DNA from: Clostridiaceae bacterium Marseille-Q4145
Lineage (GTDB): Bacteria; Bacillota; Clostridia; Lachnospirales; Lachnospiraceae
Direction of reading: 5' to 3'
Length of the DNA: 64,000 bases
NCBI GenBank assembly: GCA_018223365.1
Contig: JAGTTP010000001.1
Coordinates: 558,001 to 622,000, forward strand
Shown here one piece after another: positions 43,684 through 52,207 of the stretch. The stretch's first letter is position 1. Each line of letters starts with the position of its first letter. Both the position numbers and the translations under genes were made by a program. The notes under the pieces are model-generated. The model did not search any database. It was given only the letters and a program-made list of their open reading frames with translations, and was not told the DNA's origin.

Positions 43684-43702
43684 CCTCATCTATTTTCTTT
43701 TG

Positions 43703-43730
43703 GCAGGACGAATTTCGCCCTGCTATTTTT
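43703..43730 (+). terminator. Intrinsic terminator after the mntP-U32 operon
   Basis: GCAGGACGAA (43703-43712) pairs with TTCG and CCCTGC (to 43723) with one mismatch, followed by TATTTTT. Confidence 0.75.
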
Positions 43731-43765
43731 CTGTTTTTTAAAGTTCACAGAAAGTTCACAAAAAA

Positions 43766-43808
43766 TTAGCACTCACCTCTTGACAGTGCTAATAATGCGT
43801 GCTATAGT
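43766..43808 (+). promoter_or_regulatory. CIRCE element and promoter of the hsp20 pair
   Basis: TTAGCACTC (43766-43774), nine bases, then CAGTGCTAA (43784-43792): a CIRCE operator with a single mismatch, bound by HrcA. Within and after it, TTGACA (43780-43785) and TATAGT (43803-43808) are 17 bases apart. Heat-inducible, HrcA-repressed expression is expected. Confidence 0.92.
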
Positions 43809-43911
43809 ACAGCTAGAACAAAGGAAAGGGAAACAAAAAGATAAGGTTCCTGATTCAGAGTTCCAAACAATGACAAATAAATATGAGGTTGACTGAAAGG
43901 AGAAATGACTT

Positions 43912-44361
43912 ATGTTGATGCCTAGTATTTTTAATGATAACGTATTTGATGATTTCTTTGATTTTCCGTTTTACGACGACAGAGCTGAGAAAAAGCTTTA
44001 TGGTCATCACGCAGCTAATCTGATGAAGACCGATATTCAGGAACATGAAGATGGTTACACTCTGGAGATGGATCTTCCGGGATTCAAGAAAGAGGAAATT
44101 CAGATTGAACTGAACAATGGTTATATGACCATCAGCGCAGCCAAAGGTCTGGATGAAGATGAGAAGGACAAGAAATCCGGTAAATACATCCGCCGCGAGC
44201 GTTACACCGGTTCCTGCCAGCGTAGCTTCTATGTTGGTGAAGATGTGACCGAAGAGGATATCAAAGCTGAATTTAAGCATGGTATCCTGAAGCTCTTCAT
44301 TCCGAAGAAAGAAGCAAAACCTGCTGTTGAGCAGAAGAAATATGTTTCCATTGAAGGATAA
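43912..44361 (+). CDS. Hsp20/alpha-crystallin small heat-shock protein, copy 1
   Basis: A 149-residue chaperone with the alpha-crystallin domain (ADIQ-like opening, YTLEMDLPGFKKEEIQIEL, CQRSFYVGEDVTEEDIKAEF) and the closing GILKLFIPK. It holds unfolded proteins during heat or other stress. The N terminus MLMPSIFNDNVFDDFFDFPF is hydrophobic. It is followed by a near-identical copy, and both are under the CIRCE promoter at 43766-43808. AAAGGAG lies nine bases before the ATG. Confidence 0.95.
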   Translation: MLMPSIFNDNVFDDFFDFPFYDDRAEKKLYGHHAANLMKTDIQEHEDGYTLEMDLPGFKKEEIQIELNNGYMTISAAKGLDEDEKDKKSGKYIRRERYTGSCQRSFYVGEDVTEEDIKAEFKHGILKLFIPKKEAKPAVEQKKYVSIEG

Positions 44362-44368
44362 CGGACTC

Positions 44369-44390
44369 TCCCGGCGGGAAACCGCCGGGA
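44369..44390. other. GC-rich hairpin between the two hsp20 copies
   Basis: TCCCGGCGG-GAAA-CCGCCGGGA: a 9-bp perfect stem with a GNRA tetraloop and no T run. It is probably an mRNA-stabilising or processing hairpin. Confidence 0.65.
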
Positions 44391-44442
44391 AGTAACTTTG
44401 AACATTTTGAATATAGATTTTATTTTTAAGGAGAGATGACTT

Positions 44443-44895
44443 ATGTTGATGCCGAGCATTTTTAATACAAACTTATTTGATGATTTCTTTGATTTTCCGT
44501 TCTATGATGATACGAAAGCTGAGAAAAAGCTTTATGGTCATCACGCAGCTAATCTGATGAAGACCGATATTCAGGAACATGAAGATGGTTACACTCTGGA
44601 AATGGACCTTCCGGGATTCAAGAAAGAGGAAATCAAGGTGGAGCTGAATAACGGTTACATGACCATCAGCGCAGCCAAGGGTCTGGATGAGGATGAGAAA
44701 GATAAGAAATCCGGTAAATACATCCGCCGTGAACGTTATACCGGTTCCTGCCAGCGTAGCTTCTATGTTGGTGAAGATGTAACCGAAGAGGATATCAAGG
44801 CCGAATTTAAACATGGTATCCTGAAACTCTTCGTTCCGAAGAAAGAAGCAAAACCTGCTGTTGAGCAGAAGAAATACGTTTCTATCGAAGGATAA
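44443..44895 (+). CDS. Hsp20/alpha-crystallin small heat-shock protein, copy 2
   Basis: A 150-residue protein almost identical to the copy 82 bases upstream: residues about 30-150 differ at only a few positions (IKVEL for IQIEL, FVPK for FIPK), with one extra residue near position 26. A recent tandem duplication is the simple explanation. AAGGAGAG precedes the ATG. The two may differ in oligomer partner or expression, but nothing in the sequence shows it. Confidence 0.95.
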   Translation: MLMPSIFNTNLFDDFFDFPFYDDTKAEKKLYGHHAANLMKTDIQEHEDGYTLEMDLPGFKKEEIKVELNNGYMTISAAKGLDEDEKDKKSGKYIRRERYTGSCQRSFYVGEDVTEEDIKAEFKHGILKLFVPKKEAKPAVEQKKYVSIEG

Positions 44896-44905
44896 CAGAA
44901 CACAG

Positions 44906-44934
44906 GAGGGGACTGAAAAAGTCCCCTCTTTTTT
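44906..44934 (+). terminator. Intrinsic terminator after the hsp20 pair
   Basis: GAGGGGACT (44906-44914) pairs with AGTCCCCTC (44920-44928), followed by TTTTTT. The minus strand lacks a long T run. Confidence 0.88.
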
Positions 44935-45922
44935 ATTTGCTCAGCTTATTCGCTAATTCCAGTTCACCCCGTTCTTTCATAAGTGCAAGCACTTGCTCCA
45001 TAGTCGGCAGAGACGGCATTGCACCCATTCCACATACCGTAATGGCTGCTGTATAAGCTGCCATGCAAAGCGCCTCTTCCTCGGAAAGTCCTCCGGCCAC
45101 ACCGGTACAGAAAGCAGCAACAAAAGAATCTCCCGCTGCTGTCGGATCTTTTACGTTCGGCATATGAACACAGGGAACCTGAATTTTGTGTTCCCCATCA
45201 CATAAGATGGCTCCGTTGCTTCCCAGGGTAATCATCAGTTTTCCAATTCCCTTTGCACGCAGATTTTGAACCACTGCATCAAGATCTTTCGGATCCACAC
45301 CGTGAGCATCTGCTTTTAAAGGAAGTCCACTTAATAATGCGGCCTCATGCTCATTCGGAGACGCATAGGCAATGCAGGAAAGAAGATCATCGTCTAATAC
45401 AGCAGCCGGGGCCGGATTGAGCATTACCGGGACTTTGGCTCCATGTGCCATCTTTGCTGCTGCCTTGATCGTATCCATCCGAAGTTCTAGCTGCAGCATC
45501 AGCAGGTCATAACTGCTGATGCTCTCCTTTAACCAGGTCAGATCTTCCGGATCCAGATCATAGTTACTTCCCGGCACAACCAGAATCCGATTCTGTACCC
45601 CATCTTCCCTTACTTCCAGCTGAATATGTCCGACACCGCTGAAGTTTTTATGACTGATTTTCACATGAGATACATCAATTCCTGCCTGCTTCAGGACATC
45701 CAACATCTCCTGTCCGAATGCATCCGTTCCTACACAGCCAACCATAGTAACATCTGCGCCCAGTCTCGCACACTGCAATGCCTGATTAGCTCCTTTTCCA
45801 CCAGGGGCCGTCTGAAAAGAAGTTCCAATTACGGTTTCTCCCAATTTAGGTACTCTTGGCGCGGAAGCAATTAAATCCATCATAAAGCTTCCTATTACCA
45901 AAATTTTTGCTTTTTTCTTCAT
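44933..45922 (-). CDS. rbsK: Ribokinase
   Basis: A 329-residue PfkB-family kinase: GSFMMDLIASAPRVPKLGET, TAPGGKGANQALQCARLG (substrate loop) and DPTAAGDSFVAAFCTG (anion hole and catalytic aspartate). It phosphorylates ribose at O5. The ATG at 45922 gives the standard N terminus (KKKAKILVIGSF); an ATG four codons earlier and a GTG thirteen codons earlier are also open, with AGGA between them, so the start is uncertain. No ribose transport genes adjoin. Confidence 0.88.
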   Translation of the reverse strand: MKKKAKILVIGSFMMDLIASAPRVPKLGETVIGTSFQTAPGGKGANQALQCARLGADVTMVGCVGTDAFGQEMLDVLKQAGIDVSHVKISHKNFSGVGHIQLEVREDGVQNRILVVPGSNYDLDPEDLTWLKESISSYDLLMLQLELRMDTIKAAAKMAHGAKVPVMLNPAPAAVLDDDLLSCIAYASPNEHEAALLSGLPLKADAHGVDPKDLDAVVQNLRAKGIGKLMITLGSNGAILCDGEHKIQVPCVHMPNVKDPTAAGDSFVAAFCTGVAGGLSEEEALCMAAYTAAITVCGMGAMPSLPTMEQVLALMKERGELELANKLSK

Positions 45923-45988
45923 AGATTCTACCATTCCTGTTCTAACGATGTCCTGTTGCACAAGATCTTAGCTTAAAATCGCCTGATT

Positions 45989-46291
45989 CTAAACATCACG
46001 CCCCTGATATTGAATCGTTACAACATAAACCCGCTTTTTATTTTCATCAATCTTATAGATAGCAATATAATTGTCTATCACTAATTGTTTATATCCTTTT
46101 CCTGCATATCTTCCCATCACACGGTCCTGATGAGCTTCTGGAAATATTTCTAATTTCTTTAATGCTGTCCAGATCCTGTCCGTCTGACCTCTTGCATTCT
46201 CAGGTGACAATTTATCAAGTGCAATGTAAGCATAAATATCATCAATATCCCGAAAAGCCTTTGGATATAACATTACTTCATATTTATCCAT
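45989..46291 (-). CDS. RelE/ParE family toxin
   Basis: A 100-residue protein of the RelE/ParE fold: VMLYPKAFRDIDDIYAYIA at the start, KLEIFPEAHQDRVMGRYAGKGYKQL in the middle, VDNYIAIYKIDENKKRVYVVTI near the end. Such toxins cut mRNA on the ribosome or poison gyrase; which is not decided here. Its start overlaps the antitoxin stop by eight bases, the usual antitoxin-first order. Confidence 0.92.
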   Translation of the reverse strand: MDKYEVMLYPKAFRDIDDIYAYIALDKLSPENARGQTDRIWTALKKLEIFPEAHQDRVMGRYAGKGYKQLVIDNYIAIYKIDENKKRVYVVTIQYQGRDV

Positions 46292-46547
46292 GGTATTTCT
46301 TATTCAGCCTTTCCATCGCACTGTCCAATGCTATCGGTTCCGCACCATCGTTCACTTCTGCCTCTGCTTCAAAAATAGCCTGATCAATCTTATTGATCTG
46401 GGCAAAACGTTCGTATAATTCTGCACTCATCACAACAAGATCACTGTATCCGTTTTTGGTTATAAAAATAGGTTCCTGTTTTTTATGAGCTAATTCTGAT
46501 ATTTCACTGGTATTTCTCAAATCCCTAATCGGCATAATTGTCGGCAT
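46284..46547 (-). CDS. Phd/YefM-type antitoxin
   Basis: An 87-residue protein with the Phd/YefM DNA-binding N terminus (MPTIMPIRDLRNTSEISELAHKK, then PIFITKNGYSDLVVMSAELYE) and a charged C-terminal tail that would wrap the toxin. The ATG at 46547 has AAGGAGG upstream; the longer frame from 46598 lacks a site. A 9-base direct repeat CATTATTAT at 46572-46580 and 46583-46591 lies upstream and could be its operator. Confidence 0.88.
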   Translation of the reverse strand: MPTIMPIRDLRNTSEISELAHKKQEPIFITKNGYSDLVVMSAELYERFAQINKIDQAIFEAEAEVNDGAEPIALDSAMERLNKKYHG

Positions 46548-46700
46548 AATAAATACCTCCTTTCTGTGTGACATTATTATAGCATTATTATGACTCACAA
46601 CAAAGTTATTTTTTCTGAAATTTTTCTAAATATATCCCTTTTCCTTCCCATTCATGATATAATTTCTCTGTTTGAGAAAATTTTAACGGAGGTCGGCATC

Positions 46701-47609
46701 ATGATTTATACTGTGACATTCAATCCCTCTCTTGATTATATTGTATCCGTAAAGGATTTTAAGCTCTGGAATACGAACCGGACAGACACGGAACTGATGC
46801 TCCCCGGCGGCAAGGGACTCAACGTATCCACGGTTCTGAAAAATCTCGGTATGGACAGCACTGCCCTTGGATTTACCGCAGGTTTTGTCGGCGATGAGAT
46901 TCTCCGCCGAATTGAAACGATTGGATTTAAAAGTGATTTTATTAAGCTGGAAAAAGGATGTTCCCGCATCAACCTGAAGTTAAAGAACTATGACGGAACA
47001 GAAATCAACGGACAGGGACCGGTCATTGAACCCACTCATATAGAAGCTCTCTTGCAGAAGCTTGATCAGCTGCAGGAAGGAGATATTCTCATCCTGGCTG
47101 GAAGCATTCCCACTTCTATGCCTGCATCCACTTATGAAGATATTCTGGCACGACTGCAGGATCGGAAAATTCTGACAGTTGTAGATGCCACTAAGGATCT
47201 GCTCACCAATGTGCTGAAATATCATCCCTTCCTGATCAAACCGAATAATCATGAACTGGGAGAGCTTTTCTGCCTGGAATTCAATACCCATGAAGAAGTC
47301 ATCCCCTATGCAAAAGAACTGCAGAAACAGGGGGCACGAAACGTTCTGGTTTCTATGGGCGGAAAAGGTGCCGCTCTCGTAGCAGAAAATGGAGAAGTCT
47401 ATACTTCTGACGCCGTAAAGGGCCGACTGGTCAACGCTGTCGGTGCCGGTGATTCCATGGTCGCAGGCTTTCTCACCGGCTGGCTGGAACAGCATGATTA
47501 TGCACATGCCTTCCGCATGGCTCTTGCCGCAGGCAGCGCCAGTGCCTTTTCTGAACTACTGGCTACCAAAGACGAAATTATGGAGATCTATGATCAATTG
47601 CAGGTATAA
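46701..47609 (+). CDS. PfkB-family sugar-phosphate kinase (1-phosphofructokinase/tagatose-6-phosphate type)
   Basis: A 302-residue kinase: MIYTVTFNPSLDYIVSVKDF, LPGGKGLNVSTVLKNLG, and VGAGDSMVAGFLTGWLE with the catalytic aspartate. The opening and loop match 1-phosphofructokinase (FruK) or LacC more than ribokinase. ATG at 46701 has GGAGG eight bases upstream. There is no PTS fructose gene next to it, so the substrate is open. Confidence 0.85.
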   Translation: MIYTVTFNPSLDYIVSVKDFKLWNTNRTDTELMLPGGKGLNVSTVLKNLGMDSTALGFTAGFVGDEILRRIETIGFKSDFIKLEKGCSRINLKLKNYDGTEINGQGPVIEPTHIEALLQKLDQLQEGDILILAGSIPTSMPASTYEDILARLQDRKILTVVDATKDLLTNVLKYHPFLIKPNNHELGELFCLEFNTHEEVIPYAKELQKQGARNVLVSMGGKGAALVAENGEVYTSDAVKGRLVNAVGAGDSMVAGFLTGWLEQHDYAHAFRMALAAGSASAFSELLATKDEIMEIYDQLQV

Positions 47610-47610
47610 A

Positions 47611-47637
47611 AAAGGAGGCACATTGCCTCCTTTTTTT
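47611..47637 (+). terminator. Intrinsic terminator after the PfkB kinase
   Basis: GGAGGCA-CAT-TGCCTCC (stem arms 47614-47620 and 47624-47630) is followed by TTTTTTT. It touches the converging fabZ stop codon. Confidence 0.88.
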
Positions 47638-48061
47638 AACCTACCGCAAATGTCATCTCTGCGCAAGCGGCCAGTTTTCCATCTACCGTCGCCTTTGCGG
47701 TACCCACGCCGATGGGACCTTTCTGTTTCACAATTTCCAGTTCCAGTGTCAGCACGTCACCCGGAACGACTTTCCGTTTGAATTTCGCTTTATCGATCCC
47801 ACCGAAATAAACGGTCTTCCCTTTATTTTCCGGCTGGCTTAAGATTGCCACTGCACCGGTCTGGGCCAGAGCTTCCAGAATCAGGACACCTGGCATCACC
47901 GGTTCCTGGGGAAAATGTCCGTTAAAGAACGGCTCATTATAAGTCACACATTTCTTGCCTACCGCTCTTTTTCCCGGTTCCAGTTCCTCGATCCGGTCGA
48001 TCAGCAGAAACGGCTGCCGATGAGGAATGATTTCCATGATTTCTTTAATATCCATTACCAT
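47636..48061 (-). CDS. fabZ: 3-hydroxyacyl-ACP dehydratase FabZ
   Basis: A 141-residue hot-dog-fold dehydratase with the active-site motif GHFPQEPVMPGVLILEALAQ (histidine and glutamate) and LLIDRIEELEPGKR. It dehydrates 3-hydroxyacyl-ACP in type II fatty-acid synthesis. Last gene of the fab cluster, 44 bases after fabF. Confidence 0.95.
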   Translation of the reverse strand: MVMDIKEIMEIIPHRQPFLLIDRIEELEPGKRAVGKKCVTYNEPFFNGHFPQEPVMPGVLILEALAQTGAVAILSQPENKGKTVYFGGIDKAKFKRKVVPGDVLTLELEIVKQKGPIGVGTAKATVDGKLAACAEMTFAVG

Positions 48062-48105
48062 ATGTATATTTCCTTTCTGTCCGGAGCCGCTTCGCCGCTT
48101 TTTTC

Positions 48106-49341
48106 TTACTCCGCGTATTTCTTAATCAGAATACTTGCATTGTGTCCGCCAAAGCCAAGAGAGTTGGACAATGCATACTCCAGATCCATCTCCACACCGT
48201 GACCCTGTACATAATCAAGATCCAGTTCCTCGTCCGGATGTTCCAGACCTCTGGTTACATGGACAAAGCTTTCTTCCATCTCTTTCACACAGGTGATGAA
48301 CTCAACCGCACCTGCTGCACCCAGAAGATGTCCGATCATAGATTTGGTAGAGTTGATCTTCATCTCTTTTGCGTGCTCGCCGAAGGCCAGCTTGATGGCA
48401 CGGGTCTCGAAAAGGTCATTGTGATGGGTACTGGTTCCATGTGCATTGATGTACATAATATCTTCCATAGCGGCACCGGATTCCTCGACTGCCCATTTCA
48501 TTGCGGTAGCAGCTCCCATTCCGTCCTCTGCCGGAGAAGTGATGTGGTAAGCATCACTGGTGGCACCATAACCGACTACCTCTGCCAGAATGTGTGCTCC
48601 TCTTGCCTTTGCGTGTTCCAGATCCTCCAGAATAACCACACCAGCGCCCTCGCCCATGACAAATCCATCACGGTCTTTGTCAAAGGGAATGGAGCAACGC
48701 TCCGGATCCTCACTTCCGGACAGAGCAGTCAGTGCTGCAAATCCAGCTACACCGATGGGGCAGATGCAGCTCTCCGTTCCGCCTGCCAGCATTACGTCTG
48801 CATCACCGGTCTGAATGCTTCTGTAAGCCTCACCAATGGAATGCGTTCCGGTTGCACAGGCAGTTACTACGTTAAGACTCTTACCTTTCAGGCCATAAGC
48901 GATGGAAACATTTCCTGCTGCCATATTGGAAATCATCATGGGCACCATCAACGGATTCACACGATTCGGTCCTTTTTCTACCAGTTTGGTATACTCTTTT
49001 TCCACTACCTGAAGACTTCCGATACCGGAACCGATAGAGCATCCCACACGATATGGGTCTTCTTTGCTCATATCAAGTCCTGCCTGTTCCATGGCCTCTT
49101 TTGCTGCTGCCACTGCATATTGGGAAAACGGCTCCATTCTCTTTGCTGCCTTGAAATCCATGTATTCTTTTGCAACAAATCCTTTGACTTCTGCTGCCAC
49201 ATGAGCTTTATACTCAGATGAATCAAATTTGGAAATGGTGGTAAATCCATGATTTCCTGCTTTAATGTTATCAAAATACTCTTTTACATTCAATCCCATG
49301 GGAGTGATGGCTCCCATACCGGTTACTACTACTCTTCTCAT
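48106..49341 (-). CDS. fabF: 3-oxoacyl-ACP synthase II FabF
   Basis: A 411-residue condensing enzyme. RRVVVTGMGAITPMG opens it; the catalytic cysteine lies in NVVTACATGTHSIGEA, the histidines in INAHGTSTHHND and KSMIGHLLGAAGAVE. It elongates acyl-ACP with malonyl-ACP. The start overlaps the fabG stop by one base, so translation is coupled. Confidence 0.96.
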   Translation of the reverse strand: MRRVVVTGMGAITPMGLNVKEYFDNIKAGNHGFTTISKFDSSEYKAHVAAEVKGFVAKEYMDFKAAKRMEPFSQYAVAAAKEAMEQAGLDMSKEDPYRVGCSIGSGIGSLQVVEKEYTKLVEKGPNRVNPLMVPMMISNMAAGNVSIAYGLKGKSLNVVTACATGTHSIGEAYRSIQTGDADVMLAGGTESCICPIGVAGFAALTALSGSEDPERCSIPFDKDRDGFVMGEGAGVVILEDLEHAKARGAHILAEVVGYGATSDAYHITSPAEDGMGAATAMKWAVEESGAAMEDIMYINAHGTSTHHNDLFETRAIKLAFGEHAKEMKINSTKSMIGHLLGAAGAVEFITCVKEMEESFVHVTRGLEHPDEELDLDYVQGHGVEMDLEYALSNSLGFGGHNASILIKKYAE

Positions 49342-50081
49342 CAGATCGCCATACCTCCGTCTACGCTGATAATCTGTCCTGTTATATATGCTGCCTTTTC
49401 AGATGCCAGATAAGCTGCCATATTGGCAATGTCTTCCGGCTTTCCGAAACGTCCCAGCGGAATCTGCTTCGTTGCTGCCTCTTTTACCTCATCAGAGAGC
49501 ACCTGGGTCATCTCCGTATCCACGAAGCCCGGCGCAATGCCATTGACCGTGATACCGCGGCTTGCCAGCTCTCTTGCCATGGTCTTGGTAAGACCGATGA
49601 TGCCCGCCTTGGATGCTGCATAATTTGCCTGGCCTGCATTTCCAAGAATACCGGATACGGAGGTAATATTGATGATCCGTCCTGCACGCTGCTTGAGCAT
49701 CTGACGGCTTACTGCCTTAATCGTGTTAAAGCATCCCTTTAAGTTCGCATCAATGACCGCATCAAAATCTTCCTCTGACATTTTCATAATCAGATTGTCG
49801 CGGGTAATACCTGCGTTATTCACCAGGATGTCAAGACTTCCATATCGTTTGATCACATCCTTGATCATGGCATCCACGTCTGCGGTATTTGCCACATTAC
49901 ACTGATAAGCCTCACTGTCTTTTCCCAGCGCTTTGATCTCGTCTACCACAGCCTCTGCCTTCTGTGCAGAGCCATTGTAATTTACAATCACAGTCGCTCC
50001 ATCTGCAGCCAGTGCCAGTGCAATGGCTCTTCCAATTCCTTTTGCTGCTCCTGTTACAAGAGCAATCTTTCCTTCCAGCAT
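49341..50081 (-). CDS. fabG: 3-oxoacyl-ACP reductase FabG
   Basis: A 246-residue short-chain dehydrogenase: LVTGAAKGIGRAIALAL at the N terminus, NNAGITRD, and the catalytic set with SVSGILGNAGQANYAASKAG (serine, tyrosine, lysine). It reduces 3-oxoacyl-ACP with NADPH. Follows fabD by two bases. Confidence 0.96.
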   Translation of the reverse strand: MLEGKIALVTGAAKGIGRAIALALAADGATVIVNYNGSAQKAEAVVDEIKALGKDSEAYQCNVANTADVDAMIKDVIKRYGSLDILVNNAGITRDNLIMKMSEEDFDAVIDANLKGCFNTIKAVSRQMLKQRAGRIINITSVSGILGNAGQANYAASKAGIIGLTKTMARELASRGITVNGIAPGFVDTEMTQVLSDEVKEAATKQIPLGRFGKPEDIANMAAYLASEKAAYITGQIISVDGGMAI

Positions 50082-50083
50082 GC

Positions 50084-51010
50084 TTACTCTCCTTTCAGCT
50101 CTGCCATGGCTTTCTCAAAATCAGCCATATTTTCAATGTTCAGGGTCTTCACACTGCGATCGATCTTTCTCATAAATCCGGATAAAGTCTTGCCAGGTCC
50201 GATCTCCACAAAGGTATCCACACCATCTGCAATCATCCGTTCTACTGACTGCTGCCACCGAACGCTGGAGGATACCTGCAGACGAAGAAGTTCTTTTACT
50301 CCTGCGGGGGAGGTCACATAATCTGCGGTCACATTGGTAATATACGGTGTAGAGAACGCATGAAGCTCTACCTCTTTCAGCGCTTCGCCAAGTTTCTCAC
50401 CTGCTCCGGTCAGCATTTTGGAGTGGAACGGTCCGCTGACTTTCAACGCAACCGTTCTCTTGGCACCTGCTTCTTTCAGGCTTTCTGCCGCACGGGCTAC
50501 CGCTGCCTCTTCTCCTGTGATAACGATCTGTCCCGGACAGTTGTAATTTGCAATAGAGACGATACCTTCTGTCTTCTCACATACCTCTTCAATGACAGCT
50601 GCGTCAAGTCCCAGCACTGCCGTCATGGCTCCACCGGTGGGAACCGCTTCCTGCATGTAAATACCTCTCTTACGGACTACGGAAAATGCATCTTTTTCAC
50701 TCATAACTCCAGACGCAATCAGCGCACCATACTCACCAAGGCTCAATCCGGCATTGACAGAAGAGGTCACTCCCTGTTCCTCAACCGCTTTTAAAATCGC
50801 TGCCTCTGCGGTGAGCATGCAGATCTGGGTGTATTCTGTCTGATTCAGACGCTCGTCTTCCTCAAAGCAAAGTGCCGGAATGTCCAGGCCTGATGCCTCC
50901 GATGCATCCTCAAATACTTTACGGCTCACCGGAAATGTATCATAAAAATCTTTTGCCATTCCCGTATACTGGGCTCCCTGCCCCGGGAACATAAATGCAA
51001 TTTTAGACAT
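50084..51010 (-). CDS. fabD: Malonyl-CoA:ACP transacylase FabD
   Basis: A 308-residue transacylase with MFPGQGAQYTGMAKDF, the nucleophile motif NAGLSLGEYGALIASG (serine) and FHSKMLTGAGEKLGEAL (histidine). It loads malonyl groups on ACP. It has its own upstream FabT-like site and a terminator between it and fabK, so it begins a separate transcript fabD-fabG-fabF-fabZ. Confidence 0.95.
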   Translation of the reverse strand: MSKIAFMFPGQGAQYTGMAKDFYDTFPVSRKVFEDASEASGLDIPALCFEEDERLNQTEYTQICMLTAEAAILKAVEEQGVTSSVNAGLSLGEYGALIASGVMSEKDAFSVVRKRGIYMQEAVPTGGAMTAVLGLDAAVIEEVCEKTEGIVSIANYNCPGQIVITGEEAAVARAAESLKEAGAKRTVALKVSGPFHSKMLTGAGEKLGEALKEVELHAFSTPYITNVTADYVTSPAGVKELLRLQVSSSVRWQQSVERMIADGVDTFVEIGPGKTLSGFMRKIDRSVKTLNIENMADFEKAMAELKGE

Positions 51011-51027
51011 TGTATTCTCCTTTATAT

Positions 51028-51044
51028 AGTTTGAATTTCAAAGT
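51028..51044. promoter_or_regulatory. FabT-like operator upstream of fabD
   Basis: AGTTTGA-ATT-TCAAAGT, a 7-3-7 inverted repeat with one mismatched pair, in the same form as the sites at 52513-52529 and 53508-53524. It lies 18 bases before the fabD start, close enough to block expression. Confidence 0.7.
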
Positions 51045-51052
51045 ATATATTT

Positions 51053-51091
51053 AAAAAAACAGAACCACGGAAATGTTCCAGCGGCTCTGTT
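51053..51091 (-). terminator. Intrinsic terminator between fabK and fabD
   Basis: On the minus strand ACAGAGCC (51083-51090) pairs with GGTTCTGT (51059-51066), one G-T pair, followed by TTTTTTT. It ends the fabH-acpP-fabK transcript before fabD. Confidence 0.8.
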
Positions 51092-51119
51092 CTCACAAAT
51101 CTGCCTGCCGCAGATTGCA

Positions 51120-51269
51120 AACTATTCAGAGCCATGCACATGCCCATAAATATACGACTCATGTTTACATGAAGGCGTATATTTTGGTGCATGTATATGG
51201 CGAGAAGCCATACATGAGCAAAAGAAAAGCCTCGCAGAGGCGATTTTGCGAATGTGGCTCTGAATAGTT
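51120..51269. repeat. 150-bp structured element with 15-bp terminal inverted repeats
   Basis: AACTATTCAGAGCCA (51120-51134) and TGGCTCTGAATAGTT (51255-51269) are perfect inverted repeats. Inside are further stems: AAATATACG with CGTATATTT, TATGGC-GAGAA-GCCATA, and GCCTC-GCA-GAGGC. The right end overlaps the fabK stop. It could be a small non-autonomous mobile element (MITE) or a structured RNA made from the fabK transcript. Confidence 0.65.
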
Positions 51270-52188
51270 ATTTCAGCAATTTCTCTGCCTGAGTCAGAAT
51301 CTCATCCACGATCTCCTGACAGCTCTGGCGTTTCGTGATCATACCTGCAATCTGTCCTGCCAGTACGGAACCATTATCCACATCACCTTCCACAACTGCC
51401 TTGCGAAGGCCTCCCAGAGTCAGATTTTCCAGCTGTTCAAAGGATGCTCCCTCTGCTTCCAGCTTCAGGTATTCACGGGTCATCTTGTTTCTTAAGCCCC
51501 GCACCGGATGTCCATGGCTTCTTCCCGTCACCTCGGAATCAATGTCTTTGGCTTTCAGGATACGCTGTTTGTAATTCTCATGGATCTGACATTCATCAGC
51601 TACGCAAAAGCGGGTTCCGATCTGAACAGCCTCAGCCCCCAGCATGAAAGCTGCTGCCATACCTCTGCCGTCTGCAATGCCGCCTGCGGCAATGACCGGA
51701 ACAGATACTGCGTCAACCACCTGCGGAACCAGCGTCATGGTCGTTGCCTGTCCGATATGTCCGCCTGACTCGGTACCCTCTGCAACCACCGCATCTGCAC
51801 CGCAGCGCTCCATACGTTTTGCGAGAGCTACGGAAGCGACAACCGGGATGACTTTGATATTGGCAGCTTTCCACTGTTCCATATATTGCTCCGGGCTTCC
51901 TGCACCAGTAGTAACGGCTGAAACCTTTTCCTCTACCACTACCTGGGCAATATCTGCCGCATAGGGGCTCATGAGCATGATGTTCACACCGAAAGGCTTA
52001 TCTGTCATCTCTTTTGCTTCCCTGATATAATTCCGAACTACCTCTGCCGGTGCATTAGCTGCACCGATGATTCCGAAGCCGCCTGCATTGGAGACCGCTG
52101 CTGCCAGATGAGACTCTGCCACCCAGGCCATACCGCCCTGAATAATCGGTTTCTCCACTCCTAAAAGTTCTGTAACTCTCGTCTTCAT
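51268..52188 (-). CDS. fabK: Enoyl-ACP reductase FabK (flavin-dependent)
   Basis: A 306-residue TIM-barrel FMN enzyme of the nitronate-monooxygenase/FabK fold: GVEKPIIQGGMAWVAESHLAAAVSN, GAGSPEQYMEQW, VVAEGTESGGHIGQATTMTL and GIADGRGMAAAFMLGAEAVQ. It reduces the enoyl-ACP double bond in place of FabI. Its position between acpP and fabD supports FabK over a nitronate enzyme. Its stop codon is inside the right repeat of the structured element. Confidence 0.92.
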   Translation of the reverse strand: MKTRVTELLGVEKPIIQGGMAWVAESHLAAAVSNAGGFGIIGAANAPAEVVRNYIREAKEMTDKPFGVNIMLMSPYAADIAQVVVEEKVSAVTTGAGSPEQYMEQWKAANIKVIPVVASVALAKRMERCGADAVVAEGTESGGHIGQATTMTLVPQVVDAVSVPVIAAGGIADGRGMAAAFMLGAEAVQIGTRFCVADECQIHENYKQRILKAKDIDSEVTGRSHGHPVRGLRNKMTREYLKLEAEGASFEQLENLTLGGLRKAVVEGDVDNGSVLAGQIAGMITKRQSCQEIVDEILTQAEKLLK

Positions 52189-52207
52189 ACTTCGCTCGCC
52201 TCTTTGC

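Noticed and set aside
46572..46591. Direct repeat CATTATTAT as a proven toxin-antitoxin operator
   Set aside because: It is short and AT-rich and could arise by chance; only mentioned with the antitoxin.
48142..49221. 359-codon plus-strand frame
   Set aside because: Opposite to fabF, with cysteine-histidine-rich shadow composition.
51120..51269. CRISPR array
   Set aside because: The repeats are inverted, not direct and regularly spaced.
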